A stretch of 64,000 nucleotides of DNA from Kluyvera intermedia (GCF_034424175.1 NZ_CP139986.1:496001-560000), one strand, 5' to 3'; counted from the stretch's first letter, positions 28,522-39,684 are shown. Notes: generated by a model from the letters alone, not told the origin. Numbers and translations: made by a program.

Positions 28522-28596
28522 GTCCCCTTCGTCTAGCGGTTAGGACTCCGCCCTTTCACGGCGGCAACAGGGGTTCGAATCCCCTAGGGGACGCCA
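28522..28596 (+). tRNA. gltT-like: tRNA-Glu (TTC)
   Basis: A 75-base tRNA runs from GTCCCCTTCGTCTAGCGG to GGGGACGCCA with CCA encoded. The acceptor stem GTCCCC/GGGGAC and the anticodon arm CCGCC-CTTTCAC-GGCGG give anticodon TTC. The T arm is GGGTTCGAATCCC. It is the only tRNA in the 16S-23S spacer. E. coli rrnD at this site carries tRNA-Ile and tRNA-Ala instead. Confidence 0.97.
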
Positions 28597-28670
28597 CTTG
28601 CTGGTCGTGAGTGAAAGGCACAACCCATCGATATCTCAAAACTAACTCAGTGAGTTACGTTTGAGATATT

Positions 28671-28680
28671 TGCTCTTTAA
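28671..28680 (+). promoter_or_regulatory. boxA antitermination site in the 16S-23S spacer
   Basis: TGCTCTTTAA repeats the leader boxA about 130 bases before the 23S gene, as in other enterobacterial rrn operons. Confidence 0.8.
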
Positions 28681-28813
28681 AAATCTGGATCAAGCTGAAA
28701 ATTGAAACGACACACTGTATCTGTTCTCCGTAATAAGAACAGATAAGCGGTGTGTTCGAGTCTCTCAAATTTTCGCAACGCGGAATGTTTTACGAAACAT
28801 CTTCGGGTTGTGA

Positions 28814-31723
<2,910 letters not shown>

Positions 31724-31818
31724 ACAACGCCAAAGGTGTTTTGTTGGTGATGAGACACGATATTCAGCTTGAGACAGATTAAATCGACATGCAGAGATGC
31801 GTGTTGATAAACAGAATT

Positions 31819-31938
31819 TGCCTGGCGGCAACAGCGCGGTGGTCCCACCTGACCCCATGCCGAACTCAGAAGTGAAACGCCGTAGCGCCGATGGTAGTGT
31901 GGGGTCTCCCCATGCGAGAGTAGGGAACTGCCAGGCAT
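31819..31938 (+). rRNA. rrf: 5S ribosomal RNA, first copy
   Basis: A 120-base 5S gene starting TGCCTGGCGGCAACAGCG and ending ACTGCCAGGCAT. It follows the 23S gene by 95 bases. It differs from the second copy only at base 3 and its paired base near the 3' end. Confidence 0.97.
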
Positions 31939-31950
31939 CAAATTTAGTGT

Positions 31951-32026
31951 GCTGATATGGCTCAGTTGGTAGAGCGCACCCTTGGTAAGGGTGAGGTCCC
32001 CAGTTCGACTCTGGGTATCAGCACCA
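31951..32026 (+). tRNA. thrV: tRNA-Thr (GGT)
   Basis: A 76-base tRNA, GCTGATATGGCTCAGTTGG to ATCAGCACCA, with anticodon GGT at 31984-31986. It lies between the two 5S genes, exactly as thrV does between rrfD and rrfF of E. coli rrnD. This fixes the operon's identity. Confidence 0.97.
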
Positions 32027-32062
32027 GTTTTTAGGTTAAAGTTCGGCGCTAGTAAAAGAATT

Positions 32063-32182
32063 TGTCTGGCGGCAACAGCGCGGTGGTCCCACCTGACCCC
32101 ATGCCGAACTCAGAAGTGAAACGCCGTAGCGCCGATGGTAGTGTGGGGTCTCCCCATGCGAGAGTAGGGAACTGCCAGACAT
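32063..32182 (+). rRNA. rrf: 5S ribosomal RNA, second copy
   Basis: A 120-base 5S gene starting TGTCTGGCGGCAACAGCG and ending ACTGCCAGACAT, otherwise identical to the first copy. Together with thrV this is the rrfD-thrV-rrfF tail typical of rrnD. Confidence 0.97.
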
Positions 32183-32189
32183 CAATTAA

Positions 32190-32227
32190 AACAAAAGGCT
32201 CAGTCGAAAGACTGGGCCTTTTGTTTA
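32190..32227 (+). terminator. rRNA operon terminator T1
   Basis: AAAAGGCTCAGTC-GAAA-GACTGGGCCTTTT forms a long stem with a GAAA tetraloop and is followed by T residues. It is the standard rrn T1 type. Confidence 0.93.
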
Positions 32228-32246
32228 TCTATTATCAGATAAAAGA

Positions 32247-32278
32247 CAAGGCCCATCCTGACGGATGGGCCTTTTTGT
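32247..32278 (+). terminator. rRNA operon terminator T2
   Basis: AAGGCCCATCC-TGAC-GGATGGGCCTT is followed by TTTTG. It is a second strong terminator 20 bases after T1. Confidence 0.92.
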
Positions 32279-32484
32279 ATCCGTAAGCTGCGACAAGATG
32301 TATTCATCCCTTTATCTTTGAGCTAGAAGCTAGGGCAGTATGTTTATATTCAGTGTTGGCGGATGGCTTCGGGTATTAAATGAGTATCTGATAGAAATAG
32401 AACTGTTCGTACTATCTATTTATTATGATTGGCTATTTTGAGAGTCATTCAAGAGTAGCGAGGTAGGGATGATTTAATATCATC

Positions 32485-32527
32485 ACCCCGCGCTTATGCA
32501 TTTTAGAACTGCAGATAAGCGCGGGTG
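32485..32527. repeat. Long inverted repeat downstream of yhdV
   Basis: CCCGCGCTTAT (arm at about 32486-32496) pairs with ATAAGCGCGGG (about 32514-32524). There is no T tract on either side, so it is not a typical terminator. A smaller palindrome, GATGATTTAATATCATC, adjoins it. The rest of the 376-base gap between the second 5S gene and yhdV holds T1, T2 and otherwise AT-rich sequence with no gene that I can support. Confidence 0.6.
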
Positions 32528-32558
32528 AAGTACCGACAGGAATATTATCGCCGCGGTA

Positions 32559-32780
32559 TTATTTAGTGAGAGCGACAATACCCAGCGTCAAGCCAGCCAA
32601 TGCGGCTGCACCGCCAGCAATAGCTCCAGCTGTCTCCCAGTTGTCCTGCGTTGTTCCTTTCATACAGGTGTTAGTATGAACCAGGCGGCCCTGATCGTCG
32701 TAAACAGGAACACAAGGTGAATCATGTGCACAGCCGGCCAGCAAGGTAGCCAGCAGTGTCACCAGAATGAGTTTTTTCAT
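32559..32780 (-). CDS. yhdV: Small predicted lipoprotein YhdV
   Basis: A 73-residue protein with a lipoprotein signal: MKKLILVTLLATLLAGC, lipobox LLAGC with the acylated cysteine at residue 17. A polar segment follows (CVPVYDDQGRLVH) and then a glycine/alanine-rich hydrophobic C-terminus (GAIAGGAAALAGLTLGIVAL) that may insert in or lie on the membrane. Its role is unknown. The length and position next to acrF match E. coli. Confidence 0.9.
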   Translation of the reverse strand: MKKLILVTLLATLLAGCAHDSPCVPVYDDQGRLVHTNTCMKGTTQDNWETAGAIAGGAAALAGLTLGIVALTK

Positions 32781-33053
32781 GATGTTGCCTCTAAAGAATC
32801 CGTTTCAATACGTCATAAATATGCCGCATTTCGGAATGGCTTATTTTATCACCTATGGCATGGTCCCTTGATAGGGGAAATAATCTCAATTTATGTGTTA
32901 CGTAAATATAATGGAGAATACACCTGTAAGGTGTTCACATTATGCAGAAATAATGTAGAGGAAAATAAGGTTTATGCGTATTACGTAGCAAAATTGGCGG
33001 TGATATAGCGTAACGTATTGAGGATGAAACTTTTATACTTGTTGGTTTCGCAG
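32781..33053. other. AT-rich intergenic region between yhdV and acrF
   Basis: No convincing gene is present; the open frames are short and overlap yhdV antisense. On the plus strand there is a -10-like TATAAT (32907-32912) without a good -35. Two small hairpins follow: CACCT-GTA-AGGTG (32921-32933) and ACATTAT/ATAATGT (32937-32956). The yhdV promoter should lie at the left edge. Confidence 0.5.
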
Positions 33054-33057
33054 ATAC

Positions 33058-33081
33058 AAAAAAAGGCGCCCGAAGGCGCCC
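33058..33081 (-). terminator. Terminator of the acrEF operon
   Basis: On the minus strand GGCGCC-TTCG-GGCGCC is followed by seven T residues, 20 bases after the acrF stop. Confidence 0.92.
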
Positions 33082-33100
33082 TTGAAGATACCTTCAGGTT

Positions 33101-36100
33101 TTATTCTTTATGCTTTGTAAACCGACGTCTGACGACGACGAAGAACACCGGTACAAAGAAGATCGCTAGCAGGGTTGCCGTAAGCATCCCCCCCATAACG
33201 CCGGTTCCGACCGCATTCTGCGCACCACTACCCGCGCCGCGACTAATAACCAGTGGCATAACGCCAAGGATAAAGGCCAGTGAAGTCATCAGGATAGGAC
33301 GTAGGCGCATACGAGAAGCCTCGAGTGTCGCCTCGATGATCCCTTTCCCTTCTTTATCCATCAGATCTTTGGCGAACTCGACGATCAAAATGGCGTTCTT
33401 AGCCGACAAGCCAATCGTCGTTAGCAGGCCCACCTGGAAGTAAACATCATTATTCATGCCGCGTAGTGACGCTGCCAGTAACGCACCAACGACACCCAGC
33501 GGAACAACCAACATGACAGAGAATGGAATAGACCAGCTCTCATAGAGTGCGGCAAGGCACAGGAAAACGACAATTAATGAGATAGCGTACAGTGCCGGAG
33601 CCTGGTTACCGGATAAACGTTCCTGATAAGACATCCCGGTCCAGTCAAAACCAATCCCCGCCGGTAGCTTAGTGGCGAGCTGCTCCATTAATGCCATGGC
33701 TTCACCGGTACTTTTACCCGGTGCGGCCTCGCCAAGAATCTCCATAGAAGGTAGACCGTTGTAACGCTCTAGTCGTGGAGAACCATAGACCCAGTGAGAT
33801 GTTACAAAGGCCGAGAATGGCACCATCTCGCCGTTAGCGCTACGGACATACATGTTATTGACATCGCCTGGCAGCATACGGAACTTCGCATCTGCTTGAA
33901 CGTACACCTTCTTCACGCGACCATTATCGATAAAGTCGTTAACGTAGTAGCCCCCAAGTGCCGCCGATATCGTCTCGTTAATATCAGACAGCGAAACGCC
34001 CAGCGCCTGCGCTTTTTCCTGATCAACATCCAGCTTGAACTGGGCGGTATCTTCCAATCCATTTGGACGTACGCGTACGAGCTGGTCAGTATGCTGGTGA
34101 ACCATCCCCAAAAGCTGATTACGGGCTTGAGTGAGCGCCGTATGTCCGAGGTTGCCCTGATCGATTAACTCAAAGTCAAAACCGGTCGCCGTGCCCAGTT
34201 CAATAATAGCCGGCATATTGAATGGGAAGACCATTGCATCTTTAATCTGGCTAAACGCCATCGTTGCGCGTTTGATAATTGACTCTGCACCGTTCTCCTC
34301 ACCACTACGTTCATCCCAGGGTTTCAGACTCACGAACGCCATACCGGAGTTCTGCCCCTGGCCACTGAAGCTAAAGCCATTAACGGTAAAGACGCTCTCA
34401 ACGTTCGCCTTCTCATTATTCAGATAGTAGTGGGTCACTGAATCCAGAACTTTTTGCGTGCGCTCTTGTGTTGCGCCTGCAGGCAACTGCACCATGGTCA
34501 GAAATACGCCCTGATCCTCATCAGGCAAGAAGGATGTTGGTAAACGCATAAACAGTACCGCCATACCGGCCACAATCAGCAGGTAGATAACCAGATAGCG
34601 CCCGGTGCTGCGAAGAATACCGCTCACGCTGTTGGTGTAGTGGTTTACGCTGTTATCAAACTTAGCATTGAACCAGCCGAAGAAACCTTTCTTCTCACCG
34701 TGCTCGGTAGAAGCTGGTTTTAGCATTGTGGCGCAAAGTGCTGGCGTCAGGATTAACGCAACAAATACCGATAGCGCCATTGCGGAGACGATGGTGATAG
34801 AGAACTGGCGATAGATAGCGCCGGTTGATCCGCCAAAGAAGGCCATCGGTATAAATACCGCTGAGAGCACCATTGCGATACCGACCAGAGCCCCTTGAAT
34901 CTGCGACATGGATTTCTCCGTCGCCTCAATGGGGGATAGCCTCTCCTCAACCATCACACGCTCGACGTTTTCTACCACCACGATGGCATCGTCGACCAGT
35001 AGGCCTATCGCAAGCACCATCCCGAACATGGTTAGGGTATTTATCGAGTAGCCAAATATTGCCAGCACTGCGAATGTTCCCAACAACACAACGGGCACTG
35101 CAATTGTCGGAATCAGCGTCGCCCGGATATTCTGCAAGAACAGGTACATCACGAGGAAGACGAGGATAATCGCTTCAAATAGCGTCTTGATAACTTCATG
35201 GATAGAGAGGGTAACAAACGGGGTGGTGTCATAGGGATACACCACTTTCATACCCTGAGGGAAATAGGGCTGTAGTTCTGCCAGCTTGGCTTTAATGGCG
35301 TTTGCTGTATCCAGCGCATTCGCCCCTGTTGCCAGCTTTATCCCAAGCCCCGAAGCCGGTTTCCCGTTGATACGAGCAACGACGTTGTAGTTCTCACCAC
35401 CCAGTTCAATCCGCGCGACGTCGCTTAAATGAACCACTGAACCGTCGGCGTTAACGCGCAGTGTGACCTTTCCAAACTCCACCGGATCTTTCAGGCGTGT
35501 CTGGGCAATAATTGAAGCGTTGAGCTGCTGGCCTTTTACTGCGGGGGTTCCCCCCAATTGCCCAGCCGCAATCTGGTCGTTCTGAACCTTTAGTTGGTTG
35601 ATGACATCAACCGGCGTCAGTTTATATTTATTCAGCAAATTACCGTCAAGCCAGATGCGCATCGCGTATTGAGCGCCAAATAGCTGCACATCACCTACAC
35701 CATTAAGGCGGCTGATAGGATCTTTCACGCTAGAGGCGATATAGTCAGAAATATCATCCTGCACCGTACTTGGGTTGTCCGAAATAAAGCCTGCAACCAT
35801 TAGGAAGCTACTACTTGATTTCTCAACGCTGATCCCTTGTTGCTGCACTTCTTGCGGTAGCAAAGGTGTCGCCAGCTGTAGCTTGTTCTGTACCTGGACC
35901 TGGGCAATATCCGGATCGGTACCCGACTCAAAGGTCAGGGTAATCGTCACCGAGCCCGCAGAGTCGCTGGTTGAAGACATATACATCAGGTTATCGATAC
36001 CGTTCATGTTCTGTTCGATAACCTGGGTAACGGTATCCTGAACCGTTTGGGCATCAGCACCTGGATAGGTCGCAGAAATAGCCACGGCAGGTGGTGCAAT

Positions 36101-36211
36101 CGTCGGATACTGGGCGATGGGGAGCTGTAAAATTGCCAGACCACCGGCAATCATCATGATGATTGCCAGCACCCAGGCAAATACCGGTCGATGGATAAAA
36201 AACTTAGACAT
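33101..36211 (-). CDS. acrF: RND multidrug efflux pump inner-membrane subunit AcrF
   Basis: A 1036-residue proton-driven HAE1-type RND transporter that extrudes drugs, dyes and bile salts as a trimer with AcrE and an outer-membrane TolC-type channel. It begins MSKFFIHRPVFAWVLAIIMM. The proton-relay aspartates are in GLLVDDAIVVVENVERVM near residue 408, and the relay lysine is in SAKNAILIVEFAKDLM near 940. It has twelve membrane helices and two large periplasmic loops. It lies 12 bases after acrE. It is assigned to AcrF rather than AcrB by context (acrE, yhdV, fis-dusB, acrS). Confidence 0.95.
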   Translation of the reverse strand: MSKFFIHRPVFAWVLAIIMMIAGGLAILQLPIAQYPTIAPPAVAISATYPGADAQTVQDTVTQVIEQNMNGIDNLMYMSSTSDSAGSVTITLTFESGTDPDIAQVQVQNKLQLATPLLPQEVQQQGISVEKSSSSFLMVAGFISDNPSTVQDDISDYIASSVKDPISRLNGVGDVQLFGAQYAMRIWLDGNLLNKYKLTPVDVINQLKVQNDQIAAGQLGGTPAVKGQQLNASIIAQTRLKDPVEFGKVTLRVNADGSVVHLSDVARIELGGENYNVVARINGKPASGLGIKLATGANALDTANAIKAKLAELQPYFPQGMKVVYPYDTTPFVTLSIHEVIKTLFEAIILVFLVMYLFLQNIRATLIPTIAVPVVLLGTFAVLAIFGYSINTLTMFGMVLAIGLLVDDAIVVVENVERVMVEERLSPIEATEKSMSQIQGALVGIAMVLSAVFIPMAFFGGSTGAIYRQFSITIVSAMALSVFVALILTPALCATMLKPASTEHGEKKGFFGWFNAKFDNSVNHYTNSVSGILRSTGRYLVIYLLIVAGMAVLFMRLPTSFLPDEDQGVFLTMVQLPAGATQERTQKVLDSVTHYYLNNEKANVESVFTVNGFSFSGQGQNSGMAFVSLKPWDERSGEENGAESIIKRATMAFSQIKDAMVFPFNMPAIIELGTATGFDFELIDQGNLGHTALTQARNQLLGMVHQHTDQLVRVRPNGLEDTAQFKLDVDQEKAQALGVSLSDINETISAALGGYYVNDFIDNGRVKKVYVQADAKFRMLPGDVNNMYVRSANGEMVPFSAFVTSHWVYGSPRLERYNGLPSMEILGEAAPGKSTGEAMALMEQLATKLPAGIGFDWTGMSYQERLSGNQAPALYAISLIVVFLCLAALYESWSIPFSVMLVVPLGVVGALLAASLRGMNNDVYFQVGLLTTIGLSAKNAILIVEFAKDLMDKEGKGIIEATLEASRMRLRPILMTSLAFILGVMPLVISRGAGSGAQNAVGTGVMGGMLTATLLAIFFVPVFFVVVRRRFTKHKE

Positions 36212-36223
36212 GGGGTCGGTACC

Positions 36224-37363
36224 TTATTGCGCGGCTGGAACCGCGGTCTCTTCTTCTGCTTTCACGGTTGCGCCTGGATGCACCTTCTGCAGCCCGCTAA
36301 CAATCACTTTATCGCCGGATTTCAAACCGCTGGTGATCAACCACTGATCCCCAATGGCCTGAGAGGCAACAACATTGCGCATTTCGACCTGATTTTTATC
36401 GTTCACCAGCAAGACCGTCGCATCACCACGTGGCGTGCGGGTAACGCCTTGTTGTGGAACCAGCATCGCGTTCGGATTCACACCTTCATCAATACGGGCA
36501 CGAACAAACATGCCTGGTAGCAGGGTATGTTGTGGGTTCGGGAAAATAGCCCGTAGCGTAATTGACCCGGTACTTTCATCAACGGTGACATCAGAGAATT
36601 GCAACGTGCCTTTTAGCGAGTACGCTTGACCATTTTCCATCAGTAACTGAACGCTTTTTGCCTCGCCGCCGTGTTGAAGGCTTTCCTGTTTAAGGCGCAT
36701 AAAATCGCTGCTGGATTGCGTGACATCGACATAAATAGGATCAAGCTGTTGTACGGTGGCCATTGCATCAGACTGTCCGTTGGTGACCAGTGCACCTTCG
36801 GTCACGCTAGACTTACCGATACGACCGGTGATTGGTGAGGTCACTTTGGTATAGGCCAGATTAATGCGCGCGCTTTCAACAGCGGCTTTAGCGGCCATAA
36901 CGTCAGCATCAGCCTGGCGGGCAGTGGCGACAGCCTGGTCGTAATCTTGCTGACTGATATATTTTGTACCCAGTAGTGGGACATAGCGTTTCACCGTCAG
37001 GTGAGCGATAGCTGCGGCCGCCTGGGCTTTTGACTCATCACCTTTGGCGCTGTCATAAGCTGCCTGATAGGTAGCAGGGTCAATTTGGTACAGAGATTCA
37101 CCGGCCTGTACGTCGCTGCCTTCGATGAAGTGGCGTTTCAGGATGATTCCGCTCACCTGTGGGCGCACTTCAGCGACGCGGAATGCGGAGGTCCGCCCCG
37201 GCAGTTCTGTTGTGATGGATAATGGGGCATTATTCACAACATGCACGGTGACCTGGGGCGTTGGTGCATGCGCTTGTTGATCTGCCGAATTATCGCACCC
37301 GCTGAGTAAAATGGCGGAGAAAATTAAGCTGGATAAAAGTGTAACCCTGGCATGACTCGTCAT
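36224..37363 (-). CDS. acrE: RND efflux periplasmic adaptor AcrE
   Basis: A 379-residue membrane-fusion lipoprotein. The signal peptide ends in the lipobox LLSGC with the lipidated cysteine at residue 23. Barrel-sandwich and hairpin domains follow (SGIILKRHFIEGSDVQAGE near 70; a coiled-coil hairpin at about 95-170; ITGRIGKSSVTEGALV near 180). It bridges AcrF and the outer-membrane channel. It is the first gene of the acrEF operon and divergent from the defective acrS. Confidence 0.95.
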   Translation of the reverse strand: MTSHARVTLLSSLIFSAILLSGCDNSADQQAHAPTPQVTVHVVNNAPLSITTELPGRTSAFRVAEVRPQVSGIILKRHFIEGSDVQAGESLYQIDPATYQAAYDSAKGDESKAQAAAAIAHLTVKRYVPLLGTKYISQQDYDQAVATARQADADVMAAKAAVESARINLAYTKVTSPITGRIGKSSVTEGALVTNGQSDAMATVQQLDPIYVDVTQSSSDFMRLKQESLQHGGEAKSVQLLMENGQAYSLKGTLQFSDVTVDESTGSITLRAIFPNPQHTLLPGMFVRARIDEGVNPNAMLVPQQGVTRTPRGDATVLLVNDKNQVEMRNVVASQAIGDQWLITSGLKSGDKVIVSGLQKVHPGATVKAEEETAVPAAQ

Positions 37364-37382
37364 TGCTATTCCTTATAGATTG

Positions 37383-37412
37383 ATAGCCAGATTTGACTAC
37401 AAATCTGTCAAA
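37383..37412 (-). promoter_or_regulatory. acrEF promoter with overlapping palindrome
   Basis: On the minus strand a perfect -35 TTGACA (plus positions 37406-37411) is 17 bases from a weak -10 GGCTAT (37383-37388), just upstream of acrE. The palindrome TTTGAC-n9-GTCAAA (37392-37412) covers the -35 box and spacer, so a dimeric repressor bound there would block polymerase. The binder is not known; AcrS or H-NS-type control is only inferred. Confidence 0.5.
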
Positions 37413-37711
37413 GAAAGGATGAATAAAAAACAGTTCGTTATCCTACAAATAAATACAGGCTGATGTAAGGGATAGTTATTTTGTGATGTTCAACAAAGGC
37501 ACGGAAACACAAAGATATCAGGGGCGACGCATTTGAAGTTGGAATATATATTGATGGTGTGAATGTTATTCAGTGAAACATCACTTAATATTATTTGTTA
37601 TTTTCAAGCCTCATCAAACTTTTTGTTAAGCATTCTGGTTATCCTGAATGGTAAATTTGATTCAATTAATCATCCTCATCGCTGAGTCATCAGCGGCAAG
37701 TGACGTGTTAT

Positions 37712-38364
37712 ATGGCAAGAAGAACGAAAGATGATGCTCTCAAGACGCGCCAGATGCTGCTTGATGCGGCAATCGAACAATTCGCGCAGCGTGGCGTCAG
37801 TAGTACCACCTTGACCGATATTGCTGACGCAGCTGGAGTTACGCGTGGTGCTGTTTATTGGCATTTTGCCAGTAAAAGTGAACTGTTTAACGCCATGTGG
37901 CTGGAACAGACACCGTTGAGAGAATTAATTCATCATAAATTGAAACAAATAGAGGGAGCGAACCCGTTAATAAATTTGAGGAACAAATTCATTATCGGAT
38001 TGCAATATATTGCAGAAACACCGAAGCAACGTGCATTGATGCAAATACTCTATCACAATGTGAATTTAGTAGTGATATGATGTCAGAGCCTGAAATCAGA
38101 AGACAAATTGGTTTCAATTACGATTATATGCGAACGGTATTACAGGGTTGTGTGCGTAACAAGATATTACCTGATGATGCAAATATTGAGATTATTTTAA
38201 TCATATTACATAGTGCATTCAGCGGTATTATCAAAAACTGGTTAATGAACCCCCAGCAATTCGATCTCTATCAACAGGCCCCGCTTTTAGTTGATAACCT
38301 GATGACCACGCTCTGTACACAACAGCACAGGATATCCCAGCCTATGTTGGTCGCTAATCCGTAG
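37712..38364 (+). pseudogene. acrS: TetR-family repressor AcrS (EnvR), frameshifted
   Basis: The first frame (from ATG 37712) gives the DNA-binding half, ARRTKDDALKTRQMLLDAA, with the helix-turn-helix TLTDIADAAGVTRGAVYWHF. It runs to LMQILYHNVNLVVI and stops at 38078. The shifted frame resumes as C-E-F-S-S-D-M-M-S-E-P-E-I and continues to residue-level agreement with the AcrS C-terminus (SGIIKNWLMNPQQFDLYQQA), ending at 38364. E. coli AcrS has H-K-C-E-F at the junction and here CAC-AA-TGT-GAA-TTT is read. One base is missing from the lysine codon at about 38057-38058. Repaired length would be about 217 residues, near the family's 220. The truncated product would lack ligand-binding and dimer helices. 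A sequencing error is possible. Confidence 0.88.
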
Positions 38365-38458
38365 CGAGTCGATAATTCATCTACCTAATCTGGCACTGTT
38401 TTCTGCCCGCCGCATCTGTCATTCTGTATTTACTTACCACGCTCATAATGAGATTTTT

Positions 38459-39292
38459 ATGAATGATGAATTTCGTCAGGTTGGGGATTTCCAGGTTACC
38501 GCGTTAAGCGATGGCTGTATGGTCGCCAGCCTGGCTTTGCTTTCTGGTATTGATGTGACTGATGCGGGTGAGATTCAGCATCGTGCAGGGATTACCGATC
38601 CCGATAGCCTGCATATCTTCGGCTACTTGATCCGCGGATGCGGGCGCACGATCCTTGTGGATTCAGGAACGGGTGGGGCCAATAACATTGGCGGTCAGTT
38701 GCAAACGAATCTACAGGCCTGTGGTGTTATGCCTGATGAGGTCGATACGGTGTTGCTGACGCATGCGCATCCCGATCATATTGGGGGACTGCTAGACGAG
38801 AAGGGTGATGTGATGTATCCACGGGCACATCTTTACCTGCATCCCGATGAGCTTGAGTATTGGCTGGATGACAATCTGATGGCGCAAGCAAATGAGCGAC
38901 AGCAACGTAATTTCGAACGCGCGCGTCGTACGCTGTCGGCCTATCAACCGCGTCTACATCTACTGGATGAAAGCCCGATTGTTGAAGGGATACGAGCTGT
39001 CCCGCTGCCAGGCCATACGCCGGGGCATACAGGGTTCAGAATTGACTCCAGGCAATCGAGTCTGATTATCTGGGGGGACATTGTCCATTTTCCCTTTATT
39101 CAGACGGCGCGGCCAGATGTCACCATTGCTTTTGATATTGACCCGGCTCAGGCGCAAGCTTCGCGGAAACGGCTCCTGGCGCAGATTGCAGAGGAAGGGA
39201 CGCTGGTGGCGGGTATGCATTTTGCAGGAACGGGGTTCGCGCAGGTGTATCCTGTCGGTAGCGGCTACCGAATCGTTTATTCACTGGCGTAA
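38459..39292 (+). CDS. Metallo-beta-lactamase fold hydrolase
   Basis: A 277-residue cytoplasmic protein (no signal peptide) with the full zinc-site set of the superfamily: HAHPDH at 102-107, the GHTPGH region at 186-190, D207 in IIWGDIVHF and H254 in AGMHFAG. The C-terminal pattern, GDIVHFPF...RPDVTIAFDIDPAQAQASRKRLL, recalls the methyl parathion hydrolase and lactonase-type branch. The substrate is unknown and could be a lactone, ester or phosphotriester. It sits between acrS and fis, where E. coli has yhdJ/yhdU. It has its own 94-base upstream gap and no obvious operon partner. Confidence 0.85.
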   Translation: MNDEFRQVGDFQVTALSDGCMVASLALLSGIDVTDAGEIQHRAGITDPDSLHIFGYLIRGCGRTILVDSGTGGANNIGGQLQTNLQACGVMPDEVDTVLLTHAHPDHIGGLLDEKGDVMYPRAHLYLHPDELEYWLDDNLMAQANERQQRNFERARRTLSAYQPRLHLLDESPIVEGIRAVPLPGHTPGHTGFRIDSRQSSLIIWGDIVHFPFIQTARPDVTIAFDIDPAQAQASRKRLLAQIAEEGTLVAGMHFAGTGFAQVYPVGSGYRIVYSLA

Positions 39293-39301
39293 AAAGACAA
39301 T

Positions 39302-39338
39302 AAAAAAGGCGCTTCCCCATGCCGAGTAGCGCCTTCTT
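39302..39338 (-). terminator. Terminator of dusB-fis, shared with the convergent hydrolase gene
   Basis: AAGGCGCT (39306-39313) pairs with AGCGCCTT (39328-39335). On the minus strand six T residues follow, which suits fis. In the plus direction the tail CTTCTT is weaker. Confidence 0.82.
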
Positions 39339-39362
39339 AAACAACAACTTAACTGATTAGTA

Positions 39363-39659
39363 TCAGTTCATGCCGTATTTTTTCAGTTTTTTACGCAGAG
39401 TTCCACGGTTGATGCCCATCATTAAGGCCGCGCGGGTCTGGTTACCACGGGTGTATTGCATCACCATGTCCAACAGGGGCTGTTCTACTTCAGCCAGTAC
39501 CAGCTCATACAGATCATTAACATCCTGACCATTCAGTTGAGCAAAATAGTTCTTCAGTGCCTGTTTAACCGAGTCACGCAGGGGCTTTTGAGTCACCTGG
39601 TCCTGAGAGTTAACGGTAGAAACGGTCAGTACGTCAGAATTTACGCGTTGTTCGAACAT
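39363..39659 (-). CDS. fis: DNA-binding protein Fis
   Basis: A 98-residue nucleoid protein that appears identical to E. coli Fis. It bends DNA, activates rrn P1 promoters and assists site-specific recombination. The N-terminal beta-hairpin arm is followed by a helix-turn-helix at about 74-95 ([20 protein letters not shown]). It is the second gene of the dusB-fis operon, 25 bases after dusB. Confidence 0.98.
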
Positions 39660-39684
39660 AGTTCTGTCAGCTCTTTATTTCTAA

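Noticed and set aside
32724..33008. Plus-strand open frame of 94 codons overlapping yhdV antisense
   Set aside because: It starts inside the yhdV signal peptide region on the other strand, has no ribosome site, and its product is not recognisable.
38077..38364. Independent small gene downstream of the truncated acrS frame
   Set aside because: Its product continues the AcrS C-terminal half, including the conserved KNWLMN segment. It is the other half of a frameshifted gene rather than a separate gene.
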